A program made the position numbers and the translations under genes. Below the pieces are notes generated by a model that saw nothing but the letters and a program-made list of their open reading frames with translations, was not told where the DNA came from and ran no database searches. This document shows positions 45,598-53,257 of a DNA stretch of 64,000 bases, in pieces (position 1 is the stretch's first letter; every line of letters begins with the position of its first letter). Source of the DNA: Pseudomonas sp. Irchel s3h17 (GTDB lineage: Bacteria; Pseudomonadota; Gammaproteobacteria; Pseudomonadales; Pseudomonadaceae); contig NZ_FYDL01000003.1 in assembly GCF_900187505.1 (NCBI RefSeq), forward strand, positions 310,001 through 374,000, in the 5' to 3' direction.

Positions 45598-46920
45598 TTG
45601 AACGAACGTCAATTGCATACTGCCTTACGCCCCTCGGCCTGCCCGGGGTTGCTGCGTATCGTGCAGGCATCGGACGGCGGTATCTGTCGGATCAAGTTGA
45701 ATGGCGGGTCGATCAGCACCGCCCAGGCCGTGGCGGTCGCCGAAGCTGCCGAGCGTTTCGCCGGCGGGGTGATCGAGGCGACCAATCGCGCCAACCTGCA
45801 GATACGCGGGATCGGCAACGATCACGGGGCACTGATCGACAGCCTGTTGGCGGCTGGATTGGGCCCACGCTCGGCGGCGGGTGACGATGTGCGCAACCTG
45901 ATGCTCAGTCCGACGGCGGGGATTGATCGCCACATGCGCATCGACACTCGCCCACTGGCGGCGCAGATCCTCGCCACGCTGGAAAACAACGCCCGTTTTC
46001 ACGACTTGTCGGCCAAGTTCGCGATACAACTGGACGGCGGCGAGGCCCTGGTCATGCTCGAACACCCCCATGACCTGTGGCTGAGTGTTGTCGAGGCTGA
46101 GGGTGAGCAGCGACTGGTGTTCGGTCTGGCGGGATGCCCGCTAGACCCGCCCGTCGGGGCCGTGCTGTTGAGCGATGGTCATGCCTTGGTGGTGGCGGTG
46201 CTGGAGCTGTTTCTAGAGCTCGCCCGCCCGGATCAAACCCGCATGCGTCATTTGCTGGGCGAGTACTCGCAGGAGTCGTTCCTGCAGGTCTTGGCCACGC
46301 GTGTGGCCCTGACTCCGCTCAGCGATGGGCAGCGTGCCTTGTCGTATTCCAGTTCGCCTATCGGCACTTATCCACAGCGCCAGGACGGTCGGGTCTATGT
46401 GGGGGCTGTCCCGCCTCTGGGGCGTCTTGATCCTGCCATGCTCAAAGGTGCGGCGCATCTGGCCGAAGCGTTCGGTGACGCCAGCCTGCGACTGACCCCT
46501 TGGCAAAGCCTGCTGCTGCCGAACATCCAGGCCGCGGATGCCCCCGTGCTCAGCCAGCGCCTGCAAGAGCTGGGGTTTCTGCTGAGTGTCGACCAGGCGT
46601 TGACCCAGATGGTTGCCTGCACCGGCTCTGCCGGGTGCGGCAAAGGCCTGGCCGATACCAAGGCGGATGCGCGGCTCCTGGCCAGGCGACGGCAAGGCAA
46701 GGGCGACCCACTGCAGGTTCACCTGTCCGGTTGCCCGCGGTCCTGCGCGGCGGCCCACATTGCCCCCGCCACCTTGCTGGCCGTTTCTCCCGGTCACTAC
46801 GACCTCTATTTTCGCGATGCGGGGCAGCCGGGTTTCGGCGCCCTGCAAGCACGCAACCTCACTATTGAAGCGGTCGGCGCATTGCTTGATGCCCACCCAC
46901 GGAGCCCCCTTGATGCTTGA
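45598..46920 (+). CDS. cobG: Precorrin-3B synthase CobG
   Basis: CobG (440 aa from a TTG at 45598; no better ATG or GTG lies before the conserved SACPGLLRIVQASDGGICRI) is an oxygen-dependent enzyme with a [4Fe-4S] centre. The iron-sulfur ligands are in CTGSAGCGKGLADTK and LSGCPRSCAAAH. It has the two half-domains of the nitrite/sulfite reductase ferredoxin-like fold. Its presence marks the aerobic cobalamin route. It overlaps cobH by 8 nt. Confidence 0.91.
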   Translation: MNERQLHTALRPSACPGLLRIVQASDGGICRIKLNGGSISTAQAVAVAEAAERFAGGVIEATNRANLQIRGIGNDHGALIDSLLAAGLGPRSAAGDDVRNLMLSPTAGIDRHMRIDTRPLAAQILATLENNARFHDLSAKFAIQLDGGEALVMLEHPHDLWLSVVEAEGEQRLVFGLAGCPLDPPVGAVLLSDGHALVVAVLELFLELARPDQTRMRHLLGEYSQESFLQVLATRVALTPLSDGQRALSYSSSPIGTYPQRQDGRVYVGAVPPLGRLDPAMLKGAAHLAEAFGDASLRLTPWQSLLLPNIQAADAPVLSQRLQELGFLLSVDQALTQMVACTGSAGCGKGLADTKADARLLARRRQGKGDPLQVHLSGCPRSCAAAHIAPATLLAVSPGHYDLYFRDAGQPGFGALQARNLTIEAVGALLDAHPRSPLDA

Positions 46921-47539
46921 TTACATCCGCGACGGTCAGGAGATCTATCGCAACTCCTTCGCGATCATTCGCGCCGAGGCCAACCTTGAGCGGATTCCCG
47001 CCGATCTGGAAAAGCTCGCGGTGCGCGTGATCCATGCCTGCGGCATGGTCGAGGCCATCGATGGGCTGCAGTTTTCCGAAGGGGCGGGCAAGGCCGGGCG
47101 CGATGCACTGGCGGCCGGTGCGCCGATTCTGTGTGATGCACGCATGGTCTGCGAAGGTGTGACCCGCGCCCGTTTGCCGGCCAACAACGAGGTGATCTGC
47201 ACCCTGCGTGACGACAGTGTCCCGGACCTCGCCCGTGAACTGGGCAACACCCGCTCGGCGGCGGCGCTGGAGCTGTGGCGCCCGCACCTGGAAGGCAGCG
47301 TGGTGGTGATTGGCAACGCCCCGACCGCGTTGTTCTACCTGCTGGAAATGCTGGATGCCGGTGCGCCCAAGCCGGCGCTGATCCTCGGCTTCCCGGTGGG
47401 GTTTGTCGGTGCCGCCGAATCCAAGGCCATGCTCGCGGCGGACAGCCGTGGCGTGCCATTTGTGATCATGCAAGGCCGGTTGGGCGGTAGCGCCATGGCC
47501 GCCGCAGCGATCAATGCCCTCGCCACGGAGATTGAATGA
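46913..47539 (+). CDS. cobH: Precorrin-8X methylmutase CobH
   Basis: CobH is 208 aa from ATG 46913 ([20 protein letters not shown]). The frame upstream of it runs within cobG and is not real. The active-site stretch [20 protein letters not shown] and [20 protein letters not shown] are family features. It moves a methyl from C11 to C12, giving hydrogenobyrinic acid. It overlaps cobG by 8 nt and cobI by 4 nt. Confidence 0.95.
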   Translation: MLDYIRDGQEIYRNSFAIIRAEANLERIPADLEKLAVRVIHACGMVEAIDGLQFSEGAGKAGRDALAAGAPILCDARMVCEGVTRARLPANNEVICTLRDDSVPDLARELGNTRSAAALELWRPHLEGSVVVIGNAPTALFYLLEMLDAGAPKPALILGFPVGFVGAAESKAMLAADSRGVPFVIMQGRLGGSAMAAAAINALATEIE

Positions 47540-48270
47540 TGCAGCAACCTGGACGTTTGATCGGTCTTGGCGTGGGCCCCGGTGATCCGGAGCTGATTAC
47601 CGTCAAGGCCCTGCGCCTGCTGCGCGAGTCACCGGTGGTGGCGTACTTCGTGGCCAAAGGTAAAAAGGGCAATGCGTTCGGCATCATCGAGGCGCATTTG
47701 CAGGACGCACAGACCTTGCTGCCGCTGGTGTATCCGGTGACCACCGAAACCCTGGCGCCGCCGTTGTCCTACGAGCAAGTGATCAGCGATTTCTACGATG
47801 CCGCCGGCCAGGAACTCGCCGCGCATCTGGACGCCGGTCGCGATGTCGCGGTGATCTGTGAGGGCGACCCGTTCTTCTACGGCTCCTACATGTACCTGCA
47901 TGATCGCCTGGCCGAGCGTTATGAGGCCGAAGTGGTGCCGGGTGTCTGCTCGATGCTCGGCGGTGCGTCGGTACTCGGTGCGCCGCTGGTGTATCGCAAC
48001 CAGAGCCTGTCGGTGCTGTCCGGTGTGCTACCTCATGAAGAGCTCAAGCGACGCCTGGCCGATGCCGATGCGGCAGTGGTGATGAAGCTGGGGCGTAACT
48101 TCCCGAAGGTCCGGCAGGTGCTGGAAGAACTCGGTCTGGCGCAGCGGGCGTTGTACGTCGAGCGCGCGACCATGGCCAATCAGAAGATCGTGCCCCTGGA
48201 TCAGGTCGAGCCGATGTCTTCGCCGTACTTCTCATTGATCATCGTTCCCGGTGAGAGGTGGCAAGGTTGA
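47536..48270 (+). CDS. cobI: Precorrin-2 C20-methyltransferase CobI
   Basis: CobI (244 aa) is a SAM-dependent tetrapyrrole methylase with [20 protein letters not shown] near the start, then [20 protein letters not shown] and the [20 protein letters not shown] region. Two adjacent ATGs (47536 and 47539) are possible; the first gives a 4-nt overlap with cobH. The next gene overlaps its stop. Confidence 0.95.
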   Translation: MMQQPGRLIGLGVGPGDPELITVKALRLLRESPVVAYFVAKGKKGNAFGIIEAHLQDAQTLLPLVYPVTTETLAPPLSYEQVISDFYDAAGQELAAHLDAGRDVAVICEGDPFFYGSYMYLHDRLAERYEAEVVPGVCSMLGGASVLGAPLVYRNQSLSVLSGVLPHEELKRRLADADAAVVMKLGRNFPKVRQVLEELGLAQRALYVERATMANQKIVPLDQVEPMSSPYFSLIIVPGERWQG

Positions 48271-49973
48271 TGACACGTCCCGTTCCGGCGATTGTCATTC
48301 TCGGTAATGGCAGCCTTGCAACCGCGCGCAAGATCCAGCAGCGCTATCCCGATGCACTGATCCACGGTCTGGCCGAGCGGGTCGAGGACGTGGATCGTAG
48401 TTACCATGAATTCGGTGCGACCCTGCGTCAGCTCTATCAGCAAGGCACGCCGATCATTGCCTTGTGCGCGGCCGGCATTGTCATCCGCACCCTGGCGCCG
48501 CTGCTGCTGGAAAAAGGCGCCGAACCACCGGTGCTGGCCGTGGCCGAAGACGGCAGCGCCGTGGTGCCATTGCTCGGCGGTCTCGGCGGGGTGAATGTCA
48601 TGGCCCGGGAGATTGCCACGGCGCTTGAAGTCAGCGCGGCCATCACCACCAGCGGCGAACTGCGCTTCGGCACTTGCCTGCTCAACCCGCCCAGCGGCTA
48701 TGCGCTGGGAGATCTGGAACAGGGCAAGCGTTTTGTCTCCGATCTGCTGGCCGGGCACAGCGTGCGCATTGACGGCGTCGCGCCGTGGCTGGATCAGGCG
48801 CAGTTGCCGGAAGATCCGCAGGCGCAGCGTTCGATCCATGTCGGCAGTGGCGAGCGTGAGGCAAGCGCCAACGAATTGCAGATCTATCCACGCAGCGTCG
48901 CGGTGGCGGTGAGTGCCGGGGTGGCGGATTTGCCGGACACCATCCGTGCGACGCTGCAGCAAGCGAAAGTGGCGGTGCAGGCGTTGGCCGTTCTGGTTGC
49001 GGCGGACACCGGGATGGCCTGTCCGGTCTTGCGTGAAGCCGCCCTTGAGTTGGGTGTGCCATTGCGCTTTGTCGCGGCGGCGAGCGACATCGGCGCTTTG
49101 GCGCGCAGCGCGGTGCCTGACGCGACGATCAGTGCGACGGCGCACGACATCGCTATCGCCATCGCCGACCGGCCGCTGGAGGTGACGCAGGTTGGCCGCC
49201 CTCGCGGGCGTCTGGCGGTGATCGGGCTTGGTCCTGGCGCTGCCGAATTGATGGTGCCGGCGGTGAAAGCCGAACTGGCACGGGCCACCGACGTACTCGG
49301 CTACGAAACCTACGTGCGCATGGCTGGCCCCTTCCGCCCCGATCAGGTGCTGCACTGCACTGACAACCGCGAAGAAATGCAGCGCGCCCGCCACGCCTTT
49401 GAATTGGCAGCCCAGGGACGTTCAGTGATTGTGGTGTCGTCCGGCGACCCAGGCGTGTTCGCCATGGCAGCGGCGGTGCTCGAAGCCTTGCACGAGTCCA
49501 GCGATCCGATGTGGCACAGCGTCGACCTGGAGATCTTGCCGGGGGTTTCGGCCTCGCTGGCGACCGCCGCTCAGGCCGGTGCACCGCTGGGGCATGACTT
49601 CTGCGTAATGTCGCTATCGGACAACCTCAAGCCTTGGTCGATCATCGAGAAACGTCTGGATCTGGCCGCCGAAGCAGATCTGGCGCTGGCGTTCTACAAC
49701 CCGATCTCGCGCGCCCGGCCATGGCAACTCGGCCGTGCGCTGGAGATCGTCGCCCAGCACCGCACGCCGGACACGCCGGTCGTGCTGGGGCGTGATATCG
49801 GCCGTCCGGGCCAGACACTGCGTGTCACCACGCTCGGTGCGTTGACACCTGATCAAGTGGACATGCGCACCATGGTGTTGATCGGCTCGTCCACGACCTG
49901 CGTGTTCCCGCGCGCCGAAGGCGGTGACTGGGTCTATACACCGCGCTGGTACGACACCAAGCCGGCTTCCTGA
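48270..49973 (+). CDS. cobJ: CbiG-CobJ fusion: cobalamin hydrolase-like domain plus precorrin-3B C17-methyltransferase
   Basis: From ATG 48270, overlapping the cobI stop by 1 nt, the 567-aa protein has a CbiG-like N-terminal half (about residues 1-300: IIALCAAGIVIRTLAPLLLE, VVPLLGGLGGVNVMAREIAT, LVAADTGMACPVLREAALEL). The C-terminal half is CobJ (about 310-567: GRLAVIGLGPGAAELMVPAV, VIVVSSGDPGVFAMAAAVLE, LALAFYNPISRARPWQ). CobJ methylates C17 with ring contraction. The CbiG part is typical of the anaerobic route; such fusions are common in Pseudomonas. Confidence 0.94.
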   Translation: MTRPVPAIVILGNGSLATARKIQQRYPDALIHGLAERVEDVDRSYHEFGATLRQLYQQGTPIIALCAAGIVIRTLAPLLLEKGAEPPVLAVAEDGSAVVPLLGGLGGVNVMAREIATALEVSAAITTSGELRFGTCLLNPPSGYALGDLEQGKRFVSDLLAGHSVRIDGVAPWLDQAQLPEDPQAQRSIHVGSGEREASANELQIYPRSVAVAVSAGVADLPDTIRATLQQAKVAVQALAVLVAADTGMACPVLREAALELGVPLRFVAAASDIGALARSAVPDATISATAHDIAIAIADRPLEVTQVGRPRGRLAVIGLGPGAAELMVPAVKAELARATDVLGYETYVRMAGPFRPDQVLHCTDNREEMQRARHAFELAAQGRSVIVVSSGDPGVFAMAAAVLEALHESSDPMWHSVDLEILPGVSASLATAAQAGAPLGHDFCVMSLSDNLKPWSIIEKRLDLAAEADLALAFYNPISRARPWQLGRALEIVAQHRTPDTPVVLGRDIGRPGQTLRVTTLGALTPDQVDMRTMVLIGSSTTCVFPRAEGGDWVYTPRWYDTKPAS

Positions 49974-49979
49974 ATACCT

Positions 49980-50000
49980 GCGGCCTCCTTTGGAGGCCGC
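49980..50000 (+). terminator. Hairpin terminator after cobJ
   Basis: GCGGCCTCC and GGAGGCCGC form a perfect 9-bp stem with a TTT loop, starting 7 nt after the cobJ stop. The T-run is short (TTGAT). Confidence 0.7.
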
Positions 50001-50178
50001 TTGATAAGGTCGCGCAATAGACGTTTTGCTACGCAGTTACACAATAAAATGCGTGCGTCGAAGTTGTCGTAACTGTTGGAGTGAACTTTGGTTTTTTGAA
50101 TGATGGGGTTTGCAGTAAAACGGCAAGGCCTTGTAATTGACACGCAAGACCTTGTTTTTTGCGAGCAAGCGCCATGGA

Positions 50179-50775
50179 TTACGGCACCAGATATCCTCTG
50201 ACCCCGGTAAAGATAATCTGCGCCGCCAGCGCACACACGAACAACCCCATCAACCGGCTGACAATCTGCAGCCCCTGGTCGCCGAGAATCTGCTCGATGC
50301 GGTTGGACAGGTACAGCACCACGCCGACCGTGAAACTGGCCAGGGCGATACTGAGGATGGCGGTCAGTTTGTCATCCCAGTGCGGCTGGCCGATGCCCAT
50401 GACCAACAGGGCGCCAATGGTGCCAGGGCCGACGGTCAGCGGGATGGTCAGCGGGACGATGGTCACGTCCTGCTGCACGTTATCGGTCTGCACCGCCGAT
50501 TTACCCTGGGCCATGCCCAGCGCCGAGATGAACAGCACGCTGCCGGCGCCGATGCGAAAGGCGTCTACGGTGATGCCGAACACACTGAAAATCACTCGAC
50601 CGAACAGGTACAGCAGGACACTGGAGATCAGCGTCGCGAAAGCGACCTTCCAGGCCAGTCGTCGGCGTTCCTTGTTGGAATAGCCACGGGTCAGGCTGAT
50701 GAAGCAGGACAGCACGAAGAACGGGCTGTAGAGCACCAGCATCTTCAGGTAAACACTGAACAACACGTGGAGCAT
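50179..50775 (-). CDS. MarC family integral membrane protein
   Basis: The 198-aa protein has about six hydrophobic helices (VLYSPFFVLSCFISLTRGYS, VAFATLISSVLLYLFGRVIF, IVPLTIPLTVGPGTIGALLV). The IPLTVGPGTI motif is typical of MarC. The family is not shown to confer multidrug resistance despite its name; its function is open. It lies convergent to the cob run. Start chosen at the first ATG, 50775. Confidence 0.88.
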   Translation of the reverse strand: MLHVLFSVYLKMLVLYSPFFVLSCFISLTRGYSNKERRRLAWKVAFATLISSVLLYLFGRVIFSVFGITVDAFRIGAGSVLFISALGMAQGKSAVQTDNVQQDVTIVPLTIPLTVGPGTIGALLVMGIGQPHWDDKLTAILSIALASFTVGVVLYLSNRIEQILGDQGLQIVSRLMGLFVCALAAQIIFTGVRGYLVP

Positions 50776-51025
50776 GATTTTGACTCGCCGCTGGAAATCG
50801 TTGAGTGAGAGTCTATCAGTCGGTCAATAATTTGTGGGTGCCTGATTGAAAATGTGTGCTTTCCATTCGAGTTATTTGGTTTTTTGAAGGGTTATTGTTT
50901 TTGTATAAGTGTGCTGTTCATTTGAAGTGTGGCGTTACAAGTTTGGCTTGTCGCTTTGTGGGAGGGAGGTCTAAAGTTGTTGTGTAAGTTTGTGGTTGGA
51001 TTGGTTTATTAATAAGGAAGTTAAT

Positions 51026-51817
51026 ATGTTTGATGAAAATATTGATGAGGCCGCTGTGGCTGTAAGTGCCAAGCGTTTACGTGGTTATGAAATTGATGCG
51101 GTCCCGGTTGGCCGTTCTCGCAGTTTTTCGACGCCCGAAGATACTATCGATGCCCCCAGCATGGCTTCAATAGTCGGTGAGGGTGTACTGGCGTTTACTG
51201 CAAATCTGGATGCACAGAACCAGGAAGATGTTCTCCATGCTTTTCTTTTTTCGAGCCTTGTTGCGAATAAGGCATTCCCTCTAGAGTCTCAGGGGAAGGA
51301 GTGGTATTACCAATTCCTGGAAGTTATGCATAGTGCTGGCTGGGTCGCTAGCCAAAAATTCTATAACGATCTGAACGTGGGTGGAAGTTCCGTTCGAATG
51401 GATAAATTGGTGTTGGAGATCCTGGGTTCGGTTGTCGCGGGAATGGCTGTGCCAGGGCCGGCCAGCGTATTGATGCTGAAAGTTGCAGGTGACGCCATTA
51501 ATGCGTTGAAGAAGCACGAAACGGCACTGATACTTTATGAGCGTAATATGCTGGAGCATGGTGTGGGTGGGATGTCGACGGGGACCTGTACTGAGGTCAA
51601 CGGTGAAGTAACCATCGCGTTGGGGACTGTGCGTTTTATACGAAAGAATACTTCGACCAAAGTGCTGTTTGTGGATTGGGATTCTCGTGAGGTGAAACTC
51701 TATCGTGGCGAGTCCGTCTTCAGGAAGGTGCCTTCGCTGGTAGAGCAGAATCGCGAGTACATTCGGGAAAAACTTGGCGCCAACTCAAAGCGTAAAATCG
51801 AAAGCTACGAAATCTGA
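51026..51817 (+). CDS. Unrecognised protein, family member A2
   Basis: From ATG 51026, preceded by AATAAGGAAGTT as in the 6235 gene, the product is 263 aa. Like A1 it has a 50-residue divergent N-terminus, then VLAFTANL, the helix EDVLHAFLFSSLVANKAF, EWYYQFLEVMHSAGW, and MDKLVLEILGSVVAG (A1: MDAIVLDIIKAVAG). The C-terminal part is TKVLFVDWDSREVKLYRG and then a helix NREYIREKLG. No signal peptide, membrane helix or recognised domain. It is the first of three family genes here, and is AT-rich at its 5' side. Function unknown. Confidence 0.8.
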   Translation: MFDENIDEAAVAVSAKRLRGYEIDAVPVGRSRSFSTPEDTIDAPSMASIVGEGVLAFTANLDAQNQEDVLHAFLFSSLVANKAFPLESQGKEWYYQFLEVMHSAGWVASQKFYNDLNVGGSSVRMDKLVLEILGSVVAGMAVPGPASVLMLKVAGDAINALKKHETALILYERNMLEHGVGGMSTGTCTEVNGEVTIALGTVRFIRKNTSTKVLFVDWDSREVKLYRGESVFRKVPSLVEQNREYIREKLGANSKRKIESYEI

Positions 51818-51833
51818 TCTGGCATGTTTTAAC

Positions 51834-51861
51834 GGGTGGCCGTGTGTCGGTCGCCCTTTTT
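51834..51861 (+). terminator. Intrinsic terminator between family genes A2 and B2
   Basis: GGGTGGCC (51834-51841) and GGTCGCCC (51849-51856) form an 8-bp stem including two G-T pairs around a 7-nt loop, followed by TTTTT. It occupies the same place as the terminator at 7040-7069 in the other locus. Confidence 0.75.
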
Positions 51862-51878
51862 ATAAGTGAGGATTAAAT

Positions 51879-52595
51879 ATGCTCAAGAGGTGCTCCGTAT
51901 TTGTTAATGGGGTGGCCATTGTTTTTGTGCCAAAGGACTATGGCGAGACTGAAACTAACGATCTAATGACTTTGGTGTTGTTGGCACAGTTGGTAGCGGA
52001 TAAAAGAATTAAAAAAAACAGCGCGACAAGTTGGTCTGGGGCTTACATGGGTGTTCTGGACGATTTTTGGGTTCGCAACGTTAAATGCAAACAAGAGATT
52101 TTTCTTGAACAGAACAGTACAGCATCGCCGCTTGAGTGGGTCACTGCGACGATGGCAAACATGGTTCACGACGAGGCTCGAGTATTGGCCGCGTCACTGG
52201 AGTGGGCGGCACGATCGTCCTGCTGCCTGGAGGCGATGAGCGTGTTACGTCGTAACGCGCAGCAAGAGGTCGCTGCTGATAGGCCGCAGTTTCCTGCTCA
52301 GCCGAACGCGGTGCGCTTGCTTGCGATCCTGGCGCGACGCCCTGCCTCGATGATCAGTGTGTGTCTGGAGTTCAATACACGGCAAGCGCTAGAGCCCAAC
52401 CCGTGGTCACAGCGATTTGATGTCAGGGATATCGACGGTTCCGTTTCGGTGCGCTACTCCCATGCGATCCTGTCCGAAACACTTTATGGGCGTTCCCGTG
52501 AAGCAATTGCCTTGAAGGTCAGGGACAAGTTCAGTGACAACGTTACCGGTATCGTCGCGGCCATCGATATCCCTTTTCAGGAGTCAAGATCATGA
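51879..52595 (+). CDS. Unrecognised protein, family member B2
   Basis: The 238-aa product begins MLKRCSVFVNGVAIVFVPKD, aligned by eye with B1 (GVFLLAGSLVFVPVDF). Then come TLVLLAQLVADKRIKK and SWSGAYMGVLDDFW, matching the W...Y...M...W pattern. The C-terminal half is more divergent but keeps a two-strand-plus-helix form (SVCLEFN, SQRFDVRDIDGSVSVRY, then REAIALKVRDKF). No signal peptide or membrane helix. It follows the terminator and overlaps the next gene by 4 nt. Function unknown. Confidence 0.78.
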   Translation: MLKRCSVFVNGVAIVFVPKDYGETETNDLMTLVLLAQLVADKRIKKNSATSWSGAYMGVLDDFWVRNVKCKQEIFLEQNSTASPLEWVTATMANMVHDEARVLAASLEWAARSSCCLEAMSVLRRNAQQEVAADRPQFPAQPNAVRLLAILARRPASMISVCLEFNTRQALEPNPWSQRFDVRDIDGSVSVRYSHAILSETLYGRSREAIALKVRDKFSDNVTGIVAAIDIPFQESRS

Positions 52596-53230
52596 TCGAT
52601 TCTATTCCGCAGGCGGCGGTGGTGGGGGGCAGTATCGTTGCATTCGCAGGCGATCTGCCTGAGTCACATAGAGAAGATATCTACCTGAGTACGATGTACG
52701 CGCAAAGAGCTACCCGTAATGCTGTCAGGGATGGCTTGTCGGGCGACTGGTTTGATTTCTATCGCAATACACTCAAGTACATCGGTTGGGACGTTCCCGC
52801 TCCTGAGGCGCTGTCACCGGTGCGGGATGATGTGATGGGAGAGCTGGCATTGCAGCGTATTTCAGCACGTATGGGCGAGATGTTTTCTAGCCCGCTCAGG
52901 CGTGCCTTGGTCGCACTGGAAAAAAATGCACTGGCGCTCAGGTTGTTCGAGTCGACGAGCCTTTCACAGGATGCAGGTTGTTTTCAAATGATTCCCTGCA
53001 GCTTGAAGGGCCCGAACAAGGTGGAGATGGGCCTCTATCATCGGCAGTTCACGATTCGCCAAAGTGTATCGCGATTTCTGTTTGTTGATAGCGTCAAGCA
53101 GGTGCACGGCAGTACCGAACAGATGTCGGTGATTACGTTTAATACACTTTATTACGCCCAGTTCCGGGAGAAGGTGAAAAAAGCGGTATTGTCCCAATCA
53201 ATGGAGTATTTGAGGCGCCTGGAGATCTGA
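52592..53230 (+). CDS. Unrecognised protein, family member C
   Basis: The 212-aa product starts at ATG 52592, overlapping the B2 stop (ATGA), with AGGAGT upstream. It is closest to A2 but lacks the N-terminal extension: VGGSIVAFAGDL, ESHREDIYLSTMYAQRA, DWFDFYRNTLKYIGWDV, and a C-terminal SRFLFVDSVKQVHGS (A2: TKVLFVDWDSREVKLYRG), then a final helix YAQFREKVKKAVLSQ and YLRRLEI. Its base composition is closer to the genome norm than A2's. Function unknown. Confidence 0.8.
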   Translation: MIDSIPQAAVVGGSIVAFAGDLPESHREDIYLSTMYAQRATRNAVRDGLSGDWFDFYRNTLKYIGWDVPAPEALSPVRDDVMGELALQRISARMGEMFSSPLRRALVALEKNALALRLFESTSLSQDAGCFQMIPCSLKGPNKVEMGLYHRQFTIRQSVSRFLFVDSVKQVHGSTEQMSVITFNTLYYAQFREKVKKAVLSQSMEYLRRLEI

Positions 53231-53257
53231 AGTCTGATGACCTGAGTGCCCGATTGC

